Source: Ammoniphilus sp. YIM 78166
Lineage (GTDB): Bacteria; Bacillota; Bacilli; Aneurinibacillales; RAOX-1
Direction: 5' to 3'
Assembly (NCBI RefSeq): GCF_004522215.1
Contig: NZ_SDLR01000001.1
Span: 930,001-994,000, forward strand
Length of the DNA: 64,000 nucleotides
Shown: piece after piece, positions 16,845-26,223 of the stretch
How positions within the stretch are numbered: position 1 is the first letter of the stretch
Layout: the number at the start of each line of letters is the position of its first letter
The notes under the pieces: model-generated
The model's database searches: none
The model's input: the letters and a program-made list of their open reading frames with translations, nothing else
Told to the model about the DNA's origin: nothing
Position numbers and translations under genes: made by a program

Positions 16845-18494
16845 TTAGAAGTTCATGAACATTTCCATGTCGTCTTTTGTATTTGTAATGCCGCCTACAT
16901 TAAAGTTTTCAATTAAGAAGTTCGTTACGTTGGGTGATAAGAATGCGGGTAGAGTTGGGCCAACGTGAATATTTTTCACCCCTAGGTAGAGTAAAGATAA
17001 GAAAACGATCACCGCTTTTTGCTCATACCATGCGATATTATAAGATAAAGGTAATTCATTTACACTTTCTAAACCAAATGCCTCTTTGAGCTTCAATGCC
17101 GTCATGACGAGAGAGTAAGAATCATTGCATTGACCAGCATCCAGTACTCTTGGAATTCCGTTGATATCACCTAAATCAAGCTTATTGTATCGGTATTTGG
17201 CACAACCAGCGGTTAAAATAATCGTATCACTTGGAAGCTCTTCGGCGAACTCTTTATAATACGTTCTGCTCTTATGGCGACCATCACAGCCAGCCATCAC
17301 AAAGAATCGTTTAATATCACCATTTTTCACAGCTTCTACCACTTGATCCGCGACTTGAGCCACTTGATTATGGGCAAATCCACCGATAATTTCACCTTTT
17401 TCAATTTCTACTGGTGGTTCGCATTTCTTGGCATGCTCAATAATGACGGAGAAATCTTTTGTACCATCTTCACTTTTAGGAATATGGGTTACACCTTCAA
17501 CTGCCGTTGCCCCCGTTGTATACATTCGTTCTTTATAAGATGCCTTCGGTGGTACAATACAGTTGGTTGTCATTAAAATCGGTCCGTTAAAGCTCTCGAA
17601 TTCACGCGTTTGTTCCCACCATGCATTTCCGTAGTTACCGACAAAATGGTCATATTTTTTGAATGCCGGATAATAATTTGCTGGAAGCATCTCACTATGT
17701 GTATACACATCTACACCCGTGCCTTCTGTTTGTTTTAATAACTGTTCCATATCCTTCAGGTCATGTCCACTAATTAAAATTCCTGGATTTTGACGTACGC
17801 CAATGTTTACTTTCGTCATTTCAGGATGGCCATATGTTGATGTATTGGCGGTATCTAGAAGCTCCATGGCATGAACGCCGAATTTTCCACATTCCATGGA
17901 AAGGTCAATTAATTGTTGCATACTTACGGCATCATCTGTGATCATGGCAAGTGCCTTTTGCATAAACGCATTGAGCTCTTCATTTTCATAGCTAAGATTT
18001 GCCGCATGCTCTAAATAAGCAGCCATCCCTTTTAAACCGTAAGTTACTAATTCTCTTAATGAACGAATATCTTCATCTCTTGTAGCTAATATACTAACTT
18101 CTTGAGAAGCTGATTTCATTTCAAGCTGATCATTGGTTTCCCCATACCAAGTGACAAAATCGCTTTGGTTGTCTACGGTGTACCCCGCCTGTTCGATTGC
18201 CGCTTTAATTTTTTCACGAAGATCTAACCCTTCTCTTACCGTTTTGAAAAACTCATTTTTATCCCAATTGGCATTGGTAATCGTCATAAAAAGGCCATTG
18301 ATGATAAATTCATCTGTTTTCTTTTGATTAATCCCGATTTCACGAGCCATTGTATTTACAATTGATACTCCCTTAATCGTGTAAATCAATAAATCTTGCA
18401 TATTGGCTAAATCATCTTTTTTTCCACAAACACCAGCGATTGTACAACCTGTTCCACCTGCAGTTTCTTGACATTGAAAACAAAACATACTCAT
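16845..18494 (-). CDS. hcp: hydroxylamine reductase / hybrid cluster protein Hcp
   Basis: Hcp carries a cubane Fe-S cluster plus the Fe-S-O hybrid cluster; it reduces hydroxylamine in vitro and acts as NO reductase or nitrosylase in vivo. The N-terminal cluster motif is C-x2-C-x8-C-x5-C (CFQC to GVC), the spacing of the [4Fe-4S] type. Hybrid-cluster ligands are visible in the [23 protein letters not shown] and [10 protein letters not shown] segments. Length (549 aa) is normal. A TGTGA/TCACA-type FNR box lies 73 bp upstream, linking it to nitrosative stress under low oxygen, like the nos operon 17 kb away. Confidence 0.95.
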   Translation of the reverse strand: MSMFCFQCQETAGGTGCTIAGVCGKKDDLANMQDLLIYTIKGVSIVNTMAREIGINQKKTDEFIINGLFMTITNANWDKNEFFKTVREGLDLREKIKAAIEQAGYTVDNQSDFVTWYGETNDQLEMKSASQEVSILATRDEDIRSLRELVTYGLKGMAAYLEHAANLSYENEELNAFMQKALAMITDDAVSMQQLIDLSMECGKFGVHAMELLDTANTSTYGHPEMTKVNIGVRQNPGILISGHDLKDMEQLLKQTEGTGVDVYTHSEMLPANYYPAFKKYDHFVGNYGNAWWEQTREFESFNGPILMTTNCIVPPKASYKERMYTTGATAVEGVTHIPKSEDGTKDFSVIIEHAKKCEPPVEIEKGEIIGGFAHNQVAQVADQVVEAVKNGDIKRFFVMAGCDGRHKSRTYYKEFAEELPSDTIILTAGCAKYRYNKLDLGDINGIPRVLDAGQCNDSYSLVMTALKLKEAFGLESVNELPLSYNIAWYEQKAVIVFLSLLYLGVKNIHVGPTLPAFLSPNVTNFLIENFNVGGITNTKDDMEMFMNF

Positions 18495-18538
18495 TTATCA
18501 TTACCTCCATTGGATGATTTACGATGATTACGTAATAA

Positions 18539-18580
18539 ATACTACCAACCCCAGAACTAAAACGCGGTGATGAATATCAC
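18539..18580 (-). promoter_or_regulatory. FNR box and -10 of hcp
   Basis: GTGATGAATATCAC (18567-18580) is a GTGAT-N4-ATCAC palindrome, matching the B. subtilis FNR consensus TGTGA-N6-TCACA in all but one position. On the minus strand TAGTAT (18544-18539) lies 32 bp from the palindrome centre. This is class II activator geometry, with the site centred near -41.5. Confidence 0.7.
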
Positions 18581-18737
18581 ATAATTTCAAATCGTGATAA
18601 TGTTTAAGGCTGTGCTAAACAGAATAGGCTGCAAATATTGCCGATAAATGGAAATTGATATAAACTATTAAACTATAGTGGCAAAATAGACAGATAGTGC
18701 AGTGAGGATTTCCTGCTGTACGGGAGGTGTCGAGAGA

Positions 18738-19310
18738 TTGATAGATGGCATATGGAGGAAGCTGAGGAAAAAGGAGGTGCATACAGAGAAGATCTTGTTC
18801 GAGATGTTCTATCACCGGGTATTTAAAACCGCTTACTTTATAACGCATGATCGGGATCTAGCACAAGACGTAACCCAGGAAACTTTCATTAAAGCGTTTA
18901 AAAATTTACATACTTTGAATGATGGCAAAAAGATCGAAGCCTGGCTTGGAACGATTGCGACAAGGACAGCCATTGATTTTCTTCGACAAATAAAAAGATG
19001 GAAAGATTTTACCGCAGAAGACGACTATAATGATGAGATTGGGATCCAAAATGAATCCGTATCCTCTGTTGAGCGGCAAATAGTAGACCAATACATAAAA
19101 GATTTGCTTCAAGAAGAAATCTTAAAATTAAAGCCCGAATACAAACAAGTGATCATCTTGAAGTATGATTATGAGCTTAAAGATGAAGAGATCGCATCGG
19201 CACTGCAGGTAACCGTCGGAGCGGTCAAGACACGCCTGCACCGGGCTAAGCAAAAAATAAGAACCTCACTGCAAGAGCATCCAGCCATACGGGATGGTGA
19301 TATCATATGA
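18738..19310 (+). CDS. ECF-type RNA polymerase sigma factor
   Basis: The 190-residue protein has sigma region 2 (DLAQDVTQETFIKAFKNLH, then KIEAWLGTIATRTAIDFLR) and region 4 (LKPEYKQVIILKYDYELKD, EIASALQVTVGAVKTRLHRA). The start is uncertain: TTG 18738 has GGGAGGTG 8 bp upstream, while GTG 18702 is longer but lacks a site. It overlaps the anti-sigma gene by 4 bp (ATGA), the usual coupled arrangement. The signal is unknown; cell-envelope stress is typical for this group. Confidence 0.9.
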   Translation: MIDGIWRKLRKKEVHTEKILFEMFYHRVFKTAYFITHDRDLAQDVTQETFIKAFKNLHTLNDGKKIEAWLGTIATRTAIDFLRQIKRWKDFTAEDDYNDEIGIQNESVSSVERQIVDQYIKDLLQEEILKLKPEYKQVIILKYDYELKDEEIASALQVTVGAVKTRLHRAKQKIRTSLQEHPAIRDGDII

Positions 19311-20086
19311 TGAAAAAAGATGGACTAGATGAATTGATAAAAGACCTGATCTTGGACCAAATAAAAAATAGTCCTGCACCCCCATTATCTTCAACAGAGG
19401 CCTGGGAGAAAATTCAACCCCAGATAGGAAATGCTAGCCCCTCAAGGTATTCCTTTTCAAAATGGAAAGGGGTCTATGCTGTATCGGGTTTTATACTATT
19501 ATTAGTGCTGCTAATCACATGGAGTCCTAATAACGGGGGGGCATTCCAAAAAATCATTCAAATGATGCAGGGCTTTAAAGAAAATTCAGCCCAAATGATG
19601 ATTAGAGTTGGTGACACGCCCGATAACGGTAAGGGAGCACCTCCACAAGAGGAATTTAGTATTATACCTGGGTCACAGTCCGTCCCCCAAAATATGACAT
19701 TGGAAGAAGCCCAGGAGATTATGAAGTTTCCGATTATGGTACCACAAGTAGTCCCTGGGAACTTTAATCTCAATCATGCTACCGTCATGACTAATGCCAT
19801 TGATGAAAAGTACAGTGAAATCATACTCTATTATTCGAATGATATAGATAAGGAAAAATTCTTTTATGTTCAACAATTTACAATTAGCGACCAATTTGGT
19901 GCAGGCGCAACATATGGAGATCGGCTGATTGAGGAAGTAAATATTGGAGGTCATAAAGCAACGCTAGCCTATTCACCGAAAGAGGAGTTCAGCACGCTCA
20001 CTTGGGTCACCCAAAGTCATTACATTTCAATTTGGGGGCATTTAACGAAAGACGAGATTATCCAGGTTGCAAAGTCGTTACGATAA
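19307..20086 (+). CDS. membrane-anchored anti-sigma factor with DUF4367 domain
   Basis: The 259-residue product has a cytoplasmic N-terminal ~60 residues expected to bind the sigma factor, one membrane span (VYAVSGFILLLVLLITW, about residues 62-78) and an extracytoplasmic domain resembling DUF4367 (LEEAQEIMKFPIMVPQVVPG to the end). No zinc-binding HxxxCxxC is seen in the N-terminus. Overlap with the sigma gene fixes the functional pair. Confidence 0.85.
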   Translation: MMKKDGLDELIKDLILDQIKNSPAPPLSSTEAWEKIQPQIGNASPSRYSFSKWKGVYAVSGFILLLVLLITWSPNNGGAFQKIIQMMQGFKENSAQMMIRVGDTPDNGKGAPPQEEFSIIPGSQSVPQNMTLEEAQEIMKFPIMVPQVVPGNFNLNHATVMTNAIDEKYSEIILYYSNDIDKEKFFYVQQFTISDQFGAGATYGDRLIEEVNIGGHKATLAYSPKEEFSTLTWVTQSHYISIWGHLTKDEIIQVAKSLR

Positions 20087-20240
20087 GATCCATGCAACTG
20101 GCCAAAGATTTGGGGATGGACGCCTATCCTTCCCCCACCCCCTCGTCCGTTTATAAAAGCATGTAAACCAAATTATCGTTTTCGGGACGTTAAACATTTT
20201 TCTATATTGGATATTTGGATAAGGAAGGGGATAGCACCGG

Positions 20241-20582
20241 GTGAAACACGTGTTTATTATTCTATTAGGTGTTTTTTTATTCCTATCAGGATGTAATAAT
20301 AAAATACCTTTTGAACAAATAAGCTTAGATGAGGTACCAGAAGATATTAGGACTTCGATTGAGGAAACGCCGTCCGCTAGCACTGGGATGGCAGAAAGAG
20401 GGAATAAGGCCTACGCTATTATTATTGGAGAAGTTGGTCAAGAAATTGAAGTGATAACAGTTGAAAAGTTTGATGTACATTATCGAATCACGGAATCATC
20501 AAATCCTAACTCCGAACGCCCGATAAAAGTAGTTAAGTTTAGGAATAACGGTTCTCCTGTTGGTTTTAAAGAGGTTAAATAA
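20241..20582 (+). CDS. putative lipoprotein, 113 aa
   Basis: The GTG start follows AAGGAAGGGG. A signal peptide with lipobox LSGC (Cys 18) predicts lipid anchoring on the outer membrane face. The remaining ~95 residues are beta-rich with a conserved-looking AYAIIIGEVGQEIEVITVEK stretch. It stands 155 bp downstream of the anti-sigma gene and could be its target, but no promoter evidence supports this. I do not recognise the family. Confidence 0.65.
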   Translation: MKHVFIILLGVFLFLSGCNNKIPFEQISLDEVPEDIRTSIEETPSASTGMAERGNKAYAIIIGEVGQEIEVITVEKFDVHYRITESSNPNSERPIKVVKFRNNGSPVGFKEVK

Positions 20583-20716
20583 AGCTAAAACTGCAAAAAG
20601 CAGGTTTAATATAAAGTGTCTTCTTATTTTTAATCTTGTCCAACCAGTAAGCAGAGAACTAGTGCTGGTATAATAGCAATGGCAACTACAAGATAATACC
20701 ATCAATATTATCACAA

Positions 20717-20920
20717 GTGGTCATTGTAGCTGAACCAAAAAGAACGGGTTATCAAGAGATTTGGATTGAAAGAAGAAGGTTACCTTCCGGCAAAATGTTA
20801 TTGCATTTGGTCACATCATTTGAGATTGATTATTTACCCATCATGCCACCAGAAGTAAATAATCAAATAGAGATGATTACTAAAATGAAAAAGCGGAGAA
20901 CAGAGTCTCCACTTGTATGA
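20717..20920 (+). CDS. possible small protein or gene remnant
   Basis: A 67-codon frame starts at GTG 20717 without a good ribosome binding site. It encodes EIWIERRRLPSGKMLLHLVT and a Lys/Arg tail. The composition looks protein-like, but the start is weak, so it may be the C-terminal relic of a longer gene. No family is recognised. Confidence 0.3.
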   Translation: MVIVAEPKRTGYQEIWIERRRLPSGKMLLHLVTSFEIDYLPIMPPEVNNQIEMITKMKKRRTESPLV

Positions 20921-20966
20921 AAGGGGATTTCATGAGCTGTGCTGGGCAGCTAGATGGGGGAGAAGA

Positions 20967-21059
20967 TTAAAAGAACCCTGGGCGGCTAACAATCACAAGT
21001 AGAATGTAGAGGACAAGAATAAACGCAAGTCCGCCACCACCAACTCCAATTGCACTCAT
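20967..21059 (-). CDS. YjcZ-family sporulation peptide (30 aa)
   Basis: A short minus-strand frame from ATG 21059 (AAAGGAGG upstream) encodes a Gly-rich start (GVGGGGLAF) followed by one membrane helix (ILVLYILLVIVS). This is the typical layout of YjcZ/YhzA-type spore-envelope peptides in Bacillales. A sigma-K-like promoter lies upstream at 21092-21118. Confidence 0.85.
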   Translation of the reverse strand: MSAIGVGGGGLAFILVLYILLVIVSRPGFF

Positions 21060-21091
21060 AAGGCACAGCCTCCTTTCTCTTAAGCTACTAT

Positions 21092-21118
21092 TATCATATG
21101 AAAATATGTTGTTAAGGT
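21092..21118 (-). promoter_or_regulatory. sigma-K-like promoter of the YjcZ-type gene
   Basis: On the minus strand CATATGATA is a perfect CATANNNTA, and an AC dinucleotide lies 16 bp upstream of it. The start codon is about 33 bp downstream of the -10. Confidence 0.55.
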
Positions 21119-21201
21119 ATAGGGAGATAGCCCCTAGTTTAAAGTGGATTTGAACGATCGGTAGTGAGGCCCCTTCCATTTAATTAAAAAAACGCCAGAC
21201 C

Positions 21202-21749
21202 TTATGAGCTCGGTGGATCAATTTGAATAATGGGTCTTAGAAAAACTTGGTCAATCCCTATAGTCGCTGAAGGACTCGAATCCCGTAATCCGATAAAAAT
21301 GACGGGTTCCTCAGCGCCTAAGACTGGAACCGCCATCTGCCTAAACGAAAAGTCTCTAAAGGAAGGTCAAACGTGTAATTGCTAGCTGCGGAATACGTCA
21401 TAAATACTCTTCCTGTCGTGAGGCTAGTTAATCTTCTTACATAAAATAAAAGTCTATAACCTCTCCTTGTATCTAAAGGAAGGGTATATTGAGCAATGTA
21501 TCGTTCTAATCCTCCACTGATTACACAGAAATTATTTCCCACCAACGCATTCCTTCTAAATAAAACACCGTCACCGTACCAAGGAGCCAATGTGCTGTTT
21601 TCGAAGCCTCCATTTTGGATAGCTCCCCACGGGGTTTGTTTCACTTTACTCCTTCTATTAAGATATTTCTTCTTATTTCGACTAGATAGGGTTAGCTTAG
21701 TTTGAGGAGATATTTTTCCTTTTAAATATAAGGGGGGATCCAAAGACAA
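21202..21749 (-). pseudogene. NTTRR-F1-like spore surface protein, frameshifted
   Basis: The first frame (TTG 21749, AAGGAGGAA upstream) encodes a basic linker then AIQNGGFENSTLAPWYGDG, which resembles the NTTRR-F1 beta-sandwich domain found in Bacillales exosporium-type proteins. It stops at 21318. The expected ending (EEPVIFIGLRDSSPS and IGIDQVFLRPIIQ) continues in another frame from about 21335 to TAA 21202. One indel near 21318-21345 therefore splits it. Either a real mutation or a sequence error could explain this. Confidence 0.65.
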
Positions 21750-21900
21750 TGGCTATTCCTCCTTACGAGCTTTTATATTTCCATATATATGCAAGTCTAA
21801 TTTTTGAGTAACTCGTTATGTGACACAAATAGATTATGATATTCAAACCCCAGCAAATTATGGTTAAATAAAATTGAGAAAAAAGGAGGGGGGATTCAAA

Positions 21901-22971
21901 CTGTCACCTTACATCCTCGAACTATTAAATCTGAGTAAATCTTATGACGACCATTCTGTCATTCACGGCATTAGTCTACAGGTTGGTTTGGGGGAGTTCC
22001 TAACCCTATTGGGTCCGTCCGGCTGTGGGAAAACCACGACCTTACGTCTCTTGGCGGGATTTGAACAGCCAGACGAAGGAGAAATCCGAATGGAAGAAAA
22101 GGATATTATTCCTCTGCCGGCCTACAAACGGGATGTGAACACCGTTTTCCAAAACTATGCACTATTTCCTCATATGAATGTGTTTGACAACATCGCCTTC
22201 GGTCTTAGGATGAAGAAAGTTTCGAAATCGGAGCTGCAACAACGTGTAGCCCACATGCTGTCCCTGGTGCAAATGAGTGAATACGCCAAGCGAAAGCCGG
22301 AGCAGTTAAGTGGGGGACAGAAGCAAAGAGTAGCCATTGCCAGAGCCTTGGTGAATCAACCGAAAATTCTCCTGCTTGATGAGCCGCTAGGCGCCTTGGA
22401 CCTCAAGCTTCGTAAACAAATGCAAGGGGAGCTGAAGCATCTGCAGCAGAAATTGGGAATTACGTTCATTTATATCACGCATGATCAGGAAGAGGCCTTG
22501 ACGATGTCGGATCGGATTGCGGTGATGAATCAAGGAAGGATCGAACAGATCGGAACTCCGGAAGACATTTATAAGCGCCCCAATTCTCGTTTTGTTGCCC
22601 ACTTTATTGGGGAGGCCAATCTTTTGGAAGCCCGTATCGAATCCCTTGAAAAGGAAACCATGCTGATAAAGTGGTTGGACTACCAATTTTGCTTGCCTCG
22701 ATATCCCTTCTGTAAGGAACAGAGTCTAGTTCATCTAGCTATTCGCCCTGAACATTTGAGACTTTACCCTAGGGCACAAGTAACGTCTCCGATGATCCCA
22801 GGAACCTTTCAATCCCGAACCTATGCAGGTGCTTTTTACAAAACCATTGTTTCCATACAGGGAACCGAACTCATTGTCCATGAGACCCCTGAAGATACGG
22901 TTCCACTAACTAAAGGGGATCAAGTCTATCTTTCTTGGAGTCCACATAATCTGATGGTGGTGGAGTCATGA
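21901..22971 (+). CDS. potA: spermidine/putrescine ABC transporter ATP-binding protein
   Basis: The ATPase domain has [19 protein letters not shown] and [11 protein letters not shown], followed by a C-terminal TOBE domain, as in PotA/FbpC-type importers. The full domain set is intact (about 356 residues). The strong AAGGAGGGGGG at 21883-21893 fits a CTG start at 21901; the only upstream alternative, TTG 21874, has no site. It overlaps the permease gene by 4 bp. Since the permease and binding protein are fused by deletion, this ATPase has no intact partner in the window. Confidence 0.85.
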   Translation: MSPYILELLNLSKSYDDHSVIHGISLQVGLGEFLTLLGPSGCGKTTTLRLLAGFEQPDEGEIRMEEKDIIPLPAYKRDVNTVFQNYALFPHMNVFDNIAFGLRMKKVSKSELQQRVAHMLSLVQMSEYAKRKPEQLSGGQKQRVAIARALVNQPKILLLDEPLGALDLKLRKQMQGELKHLQQKLGITFIYITHDQEEALTMSDRIAVMNQGRIEQIGTPEDIYKRPNSRFVAHFIGEANLLEARIESLEKETMLIKWLDYQFCLPRYPFCKEQSLVHLAIRPEHLRLYPRAQVTSPMIPGTFQSRTYAGAFYKTIVSIQGTELIVHETPEDTVPLTKGDQVYLSWSPHNLMVVES

Positions 22972-23556
22972 TGATTGTTCCGTTTATCGTATGGATGCTT
23001 GCTTGTTTTGTCGTCCCCATAACCTTGGTTTTATTTGTTAGCTTGATGTCCAAAGGGATATATGGCGGGATCGACTATACCTTCACCTTAGAAAACTACC
23101 TCCGTTTATTAGACCCCATGTATCTTCACATTCTCGGCAAATCGGTATTCCTTTCTGGATTCGTAACGCTCTTATGCTTACAGTTTGGATACACTTTTGC
23201 TTATCTGGTGGCCAGGTCCCCAAAGAAATATCGGAATCTATTATTGTTTCTCGTCATTATTCCTTTCTGGATGAATTCTCTGATTCGGACCTATGCCTGG
23301 ATGGTATTGCTCCGAACGGAAGGAGTCATCAATACCCTGCTGATGCAATTCGGATGGGCGAATCAGCCATTGGCGCTTCTTTACCATGATGGAGCTGTTC
23401 TGATTGGATTAGTGTATACGTTGTTTCCGTTTATGGTTTTACCCTTGTATGCTTCCATTGAAAAACTGGATCCTGCCTATTTGGAAGCAGCTAACGATTT
23501 AGGAGCAAGCCCGTGGAGGACGTTTTGGAACATTACGCTGCCTTTAACGTTTCCAG
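22968..23556 (+). pseudogene. potB: potB permease, 3' end lost by deletion
   Basis: The first ~195 residues are a normal PotB-type permease with the EAA loop (EAANDLGASPWRTFWNITLPLTFPG). Right after PLTFPG the similarity stops and the sequence becomes the binding-protein gene in another frame. Membrane segments after the EAA loop are lost, so the product cannot be functional. Confidence 0.85.
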
Positions 23557-24163
23557 GGCCTCCGTGGCGGGCTACAAGGACTTGTTAAAAGACGAGTTTA
23601 AGCATGCGTTAGTGGTTCCGGATGATATGCGCAGCATGATTGGGGTAGCCAATCTGCTCCAAGGCCAATCATTGAATACGACCGAACCAGCGGTGCTAGA
23701 AAAATCCAAGCAGCTGCTTCTTGAGCTGCAGCCTCAAATCAAAGTATACGATAGCGACAGCCCGAAGACACTGCTCATCAATGGGGAAGTCACAGCAGGC
23801 ATTGTGTGGGGAGCCGAAGCCTACCTGGCCAATCAGGAAAACCCAGCCATCCAAACGGTTCTAGCGGAAGAAGGAATGGAACTATTCCAGGATAACTTTG
23901 TCATACCTAAGGGAGCCCCTCACAAGAAAAACGCCGAGCTGTTCATTGACTTTATCCTGCGTCCCGAAATCAGCGCGGAAATTTCCAAGGAATTTCCCTA
24001 TGCCAATCCAAATGTAGCTGCTCATCATTTGATTGATCCACAAGTTTTAAACGACCCGGCCGTCTATATTCCTGCTGATGCGATGAAAAGAGGGGAGTAT
24101 ATGACCGCCTTGGGTGAGGCGACGAAAATCTATGACCGCATTTGGTCGGAGGTTAAGCAGTAA
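23557..24163 (+). pseudogene. potD: potD-like polyamine-binding protein, 5' half lost
   Basis: From RASVAGYKDLLKDEFK onward this is the C-terminal ~200 residues of a PotD-family periplasmic-type binding protein (VVPDDMRSMIGVAN, GEVTAGIVWGAEAY, IPKGAPHKKNAELFIDFILRP). Signal peptide and N-terminal lobe are missing. The junction to potB means the end of potB, all of potC and the start of potD were deleted together. It might still start at an internal codon but would lack export. Confidence 0.85.
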
Positions 24164-24518
24164 ATAGAATGTATAACCTTCTGGGAGTTATACGATCCAC
24201 GCAATAAAGGATATTCACCGTAATAAAGAAGTATAAACTCTAAAATCTCGCGAAGGGCAATCAACTGCAAGACATTGGTTGTCCTTTTACCATTTCGTAT
24301 TATTTCCAGTTTTTTGATATAATTAATGCACTACGGGACAAGTGGATGGTGGAATCATGTCTTGAGATAACCTGGGCAGATCGCTCGGATGAGGTACCAA
24401 ATGCTCGCGGTTCGTGCCCTGAATCGGGCGTTCGCACTTAAGCCAAAGAGAATCGATACAGAGGGATATTGGTTCCGTTATTTGGGTAAAATCCTGAGTT
24501 TTTTCCTGATTATGAAGA

Positions 24519-24590
24519 AAATAATGTATTCCATGTCCGATCATTGCCCCAATGTAGCGTTTTTAGAGGAAATAGCGTACTCTATGTCCC
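24519..24590 (-). repeat. two-unit fragment of the ~21-nt REP-like motif
   Basis: On the minus strand two related units, GGGACATAGAGTACGCTATT and CGGACATGGAATACATTATT, lie 50 bp apart. They match the units of the elements at 34007-34185 and 35044-35223 (GGACATAGGRTCC followed by TTATTT). The rest of 24164-24731 holds a weak hairpin at 24257-24290 and no gene I can support. Confidence 0.5.
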
Positions 24591-24731
24591 TAAATCCCTC
24601 TAGAGTATCCTTGTGATAAATACTGTGGGTCTAAATGGTTCAGAAGAGGTTTGGACAGTGGACGATAGAATAGAAAAAATAATTATCAAGCTGTTAAATG
24701 AAAAAGTATCTCACTGTAAAAGATGATAGGG

Positions 24732-24899
24732 ATGGCAGATCAAGTGATCTTGCTTGCCGACGCTAGCAAATTTGGTGTTCAAGCCTTTACACGCGTGGCT
24801 GATCTAAACCAGATCCATTCGATCATCACAGACAATCGAATTTCATCAGACACCTTAAGTCAGCTTAAAGAACGCTCGATCTCCATACGGACAGTTTAA
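24732..24899 (+). pseudogene. DeoR-family regulator, C-terminal remnant
   Basis: The sequence VILLADASKFGVQAFTRVAD followed by IITDNRISSDTLSQL is the end of the DeoR sensor domain, which binds sugar phosphates. The helix-turn-helix and most of the sensor are absent. It immediately precedes an HPr gene, suggesting a former sugar or PTS locus. Confidence 0.75.
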
Positions 24900-24933
24900 C
24901 CTGGTAGGGGATTTTCGGGAGGAGGAACTAAGC

Positions 24934-25191
24934 ATGCTTGTTAAGGATCTCACGGTCAAGTTAAAGCAGGGCTTGCACGCAAGATCTGCTACCCAGTTTG
25001 TCAAAGCCGCGGCTTCCTTTAGTAGTAAAATCGAAATCATCAAGCAAGATCAAAAAACGGATGCAAAAAGTATACTAGGGATTATGTCGATGGCCGTTTC
25101 CAAAGGGGAAACCATTACACTGACTGCCCAAGGGGAAGATGAGCGGGAAGCGATTGATACGTTAGCCAAAATTCTTTTAGAAGAGGAATAG
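24934..25191 (+). CDS. HPr-family phosphocarrier protein
   Basis: The 85-residue protein keeps both regulatory positions of HPr: His15 in GLHARSA, phosphorylated by EI, and Ser46 in DAKSILGIMSM, phosphorylated by HPr kinase. This distinguishes it from Crh, which lacks the His. GGGAGGAGG lies upstream. It is not next to ptsI or any EII gene, so it may be an accessory HPr left over from the locus that held the DeoR regulator. Confidence 0.92.
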   Translation: MLVKDLTVKLKQGLHARSATQFVKAAASFSSKIEIIKQDQKTDAKSILGIMSMAVSKGETITLTAQGEDEREAIDTLAKILLEEE

Positions 25192-25318
25192 AGTTCCATT
25201 CTCGGGACTCTTTTTTCGTATAATGAAAAAGAGGAGTACACCTTGGTCTGTAAGGAAGTAGGGCAGAAATTCGTCTAACATAACAGTAATAATGATCAAA
25301 GTCGGGAGAGGGTATTCC

Positions 25319-25750
25319 ATGATAAGACCTTTTAAGAATGAAGACATGGATCCTGTCTTAGAAATATGGCTTAACGGATCCTTGCAGGCCCATGAATTCA
25401 TTGATTCATCCTATTGGCACGCAGCAAAGACGCAGATGAAAAACGAATATATCCCCCTGTCAGACACCTATGTAATTACTGAAGACGCAAAGCATGTGTT
25501 AGGTTTTGTTTCGATGGTTGGTGATTATCTCGCGGCCCTGTTTATTGATTGTGCGCAGCAAAACAAAGGCTACGGAAAGCGACTGTTAGATTTCATGAAG
25601 GAAAAGCATGAAAGGCTGGAGTTGAAAGTCTATCAGAAAAATACGAGCGCCGTAGAATTTTACCTAAGAAACGGATTTGAAATAACTGGTGAGAGCATCG
25701 ATGAATCCACATTGGAAAAAGAATGGAAGATGTCGTGGATGAAAAATTAA
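25319..25750 (+). CDS. GNAT-family N-acetyltransferase (YjaB-like)
   Basis: The 143-residue protein has a GNAT fold: VLGFVSMVGDYLAALFID as strands 4-5, then QQNKGYGKRLLDFMKEK as the acetyl-CoA binding loop, and NTSAVEFYLRNGFEITGE at the C-terminus. Start ATG 25319 follows GGGAGAGGG. The acceptor is unknown. Confidence 0.9.
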   Translation: MIRPFKNEDMDPVLEIWLNGSLQAHEFIDSSYWHAAKTQMKNEYIPLSDTYVITEDAKHVLGFVSMVGDYLAALFIDCAQQNKGYGKRLLDFMKEKHERLELKVYQKNTSAVEFYLRNGFEITGESIDESTLEKEWKMSWMKN

Positions 25751-25763
25751 GCTAAAAACGTGC

Positions 25764-25797
25764 GAAGGCCTATCGGTTATTGGATGGGGCCTTTTTC
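25764..25797 (+). terminator. terminator of the GNAT gene
   Basis: GAAGGCC pairs with GGGCCTTT around a 16-nt loop, followed by T5. Confidence 0.6.
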
Positions 25798-25824
25798 CAA
25801 AGTTTGGTGAAAGGCGGGGTACAG

Positions 25825-26109
25825 TTGTATGGGATCATCCTATTCCTATCTTTCTTAGCTTCTACAGTGATTACTGTTGCTACGAAAAAAAAGACAACTA
25901 ACAAATGGTTAGGATTGTTCATAGCTTTTGGTGTAAACACCTTTACTTTAATCACCTCGACGTTGATCTTATATCAGTTTGACGAGGAAACAAGATGGTT
26001 TGGCATGGGGCATTCTGGCCTTTATGTGTTGATTCTTTGCATCCCCCTTATCACATGGCTTAACTACTTCAGTGGGGAATTGGTAGAAAGGTTGAAGAAA
26101 CGCGAATGA
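25825..26109 (+). CDS. small integral membrane protein, 94 aa
   Basis: Three hydrophobic segments are visible (IILFLSFLASTVITV, LGLFIAFGVNTFTLITSTLIL and LYVLILCIPLITWL). The most likely start is TTG 25825 behind AAGGCGGGG. The family is not recognised, and no functional context is evident. Confidence 0.55.
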   Translation: MYGIILFLSFLASTVITVATKKKTTNKWLGLFIAFGVNTFTLITSTLILYQFDEETRWFGMGHSGLYVLILCIPLITWLNYFSGELVERLKKRE

Positions 26110-26223
26110 ATTAGTACTTAATCATTTCCCACAAAGGATCGATATTTGGTTCAGGGGTTAATTAGAAATATAAATTTGGGATACCCTAAATAAAGAACCA
26201 AAATGAGCCGAGGTGAAACGTTG

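Noticed and set aside
24389-24616. Open frame of 75 codons between the potD relic and the DeoR relic
   Set aside because: It runs through the REP-like units at 24519-24590 and has no ribosome binding site.
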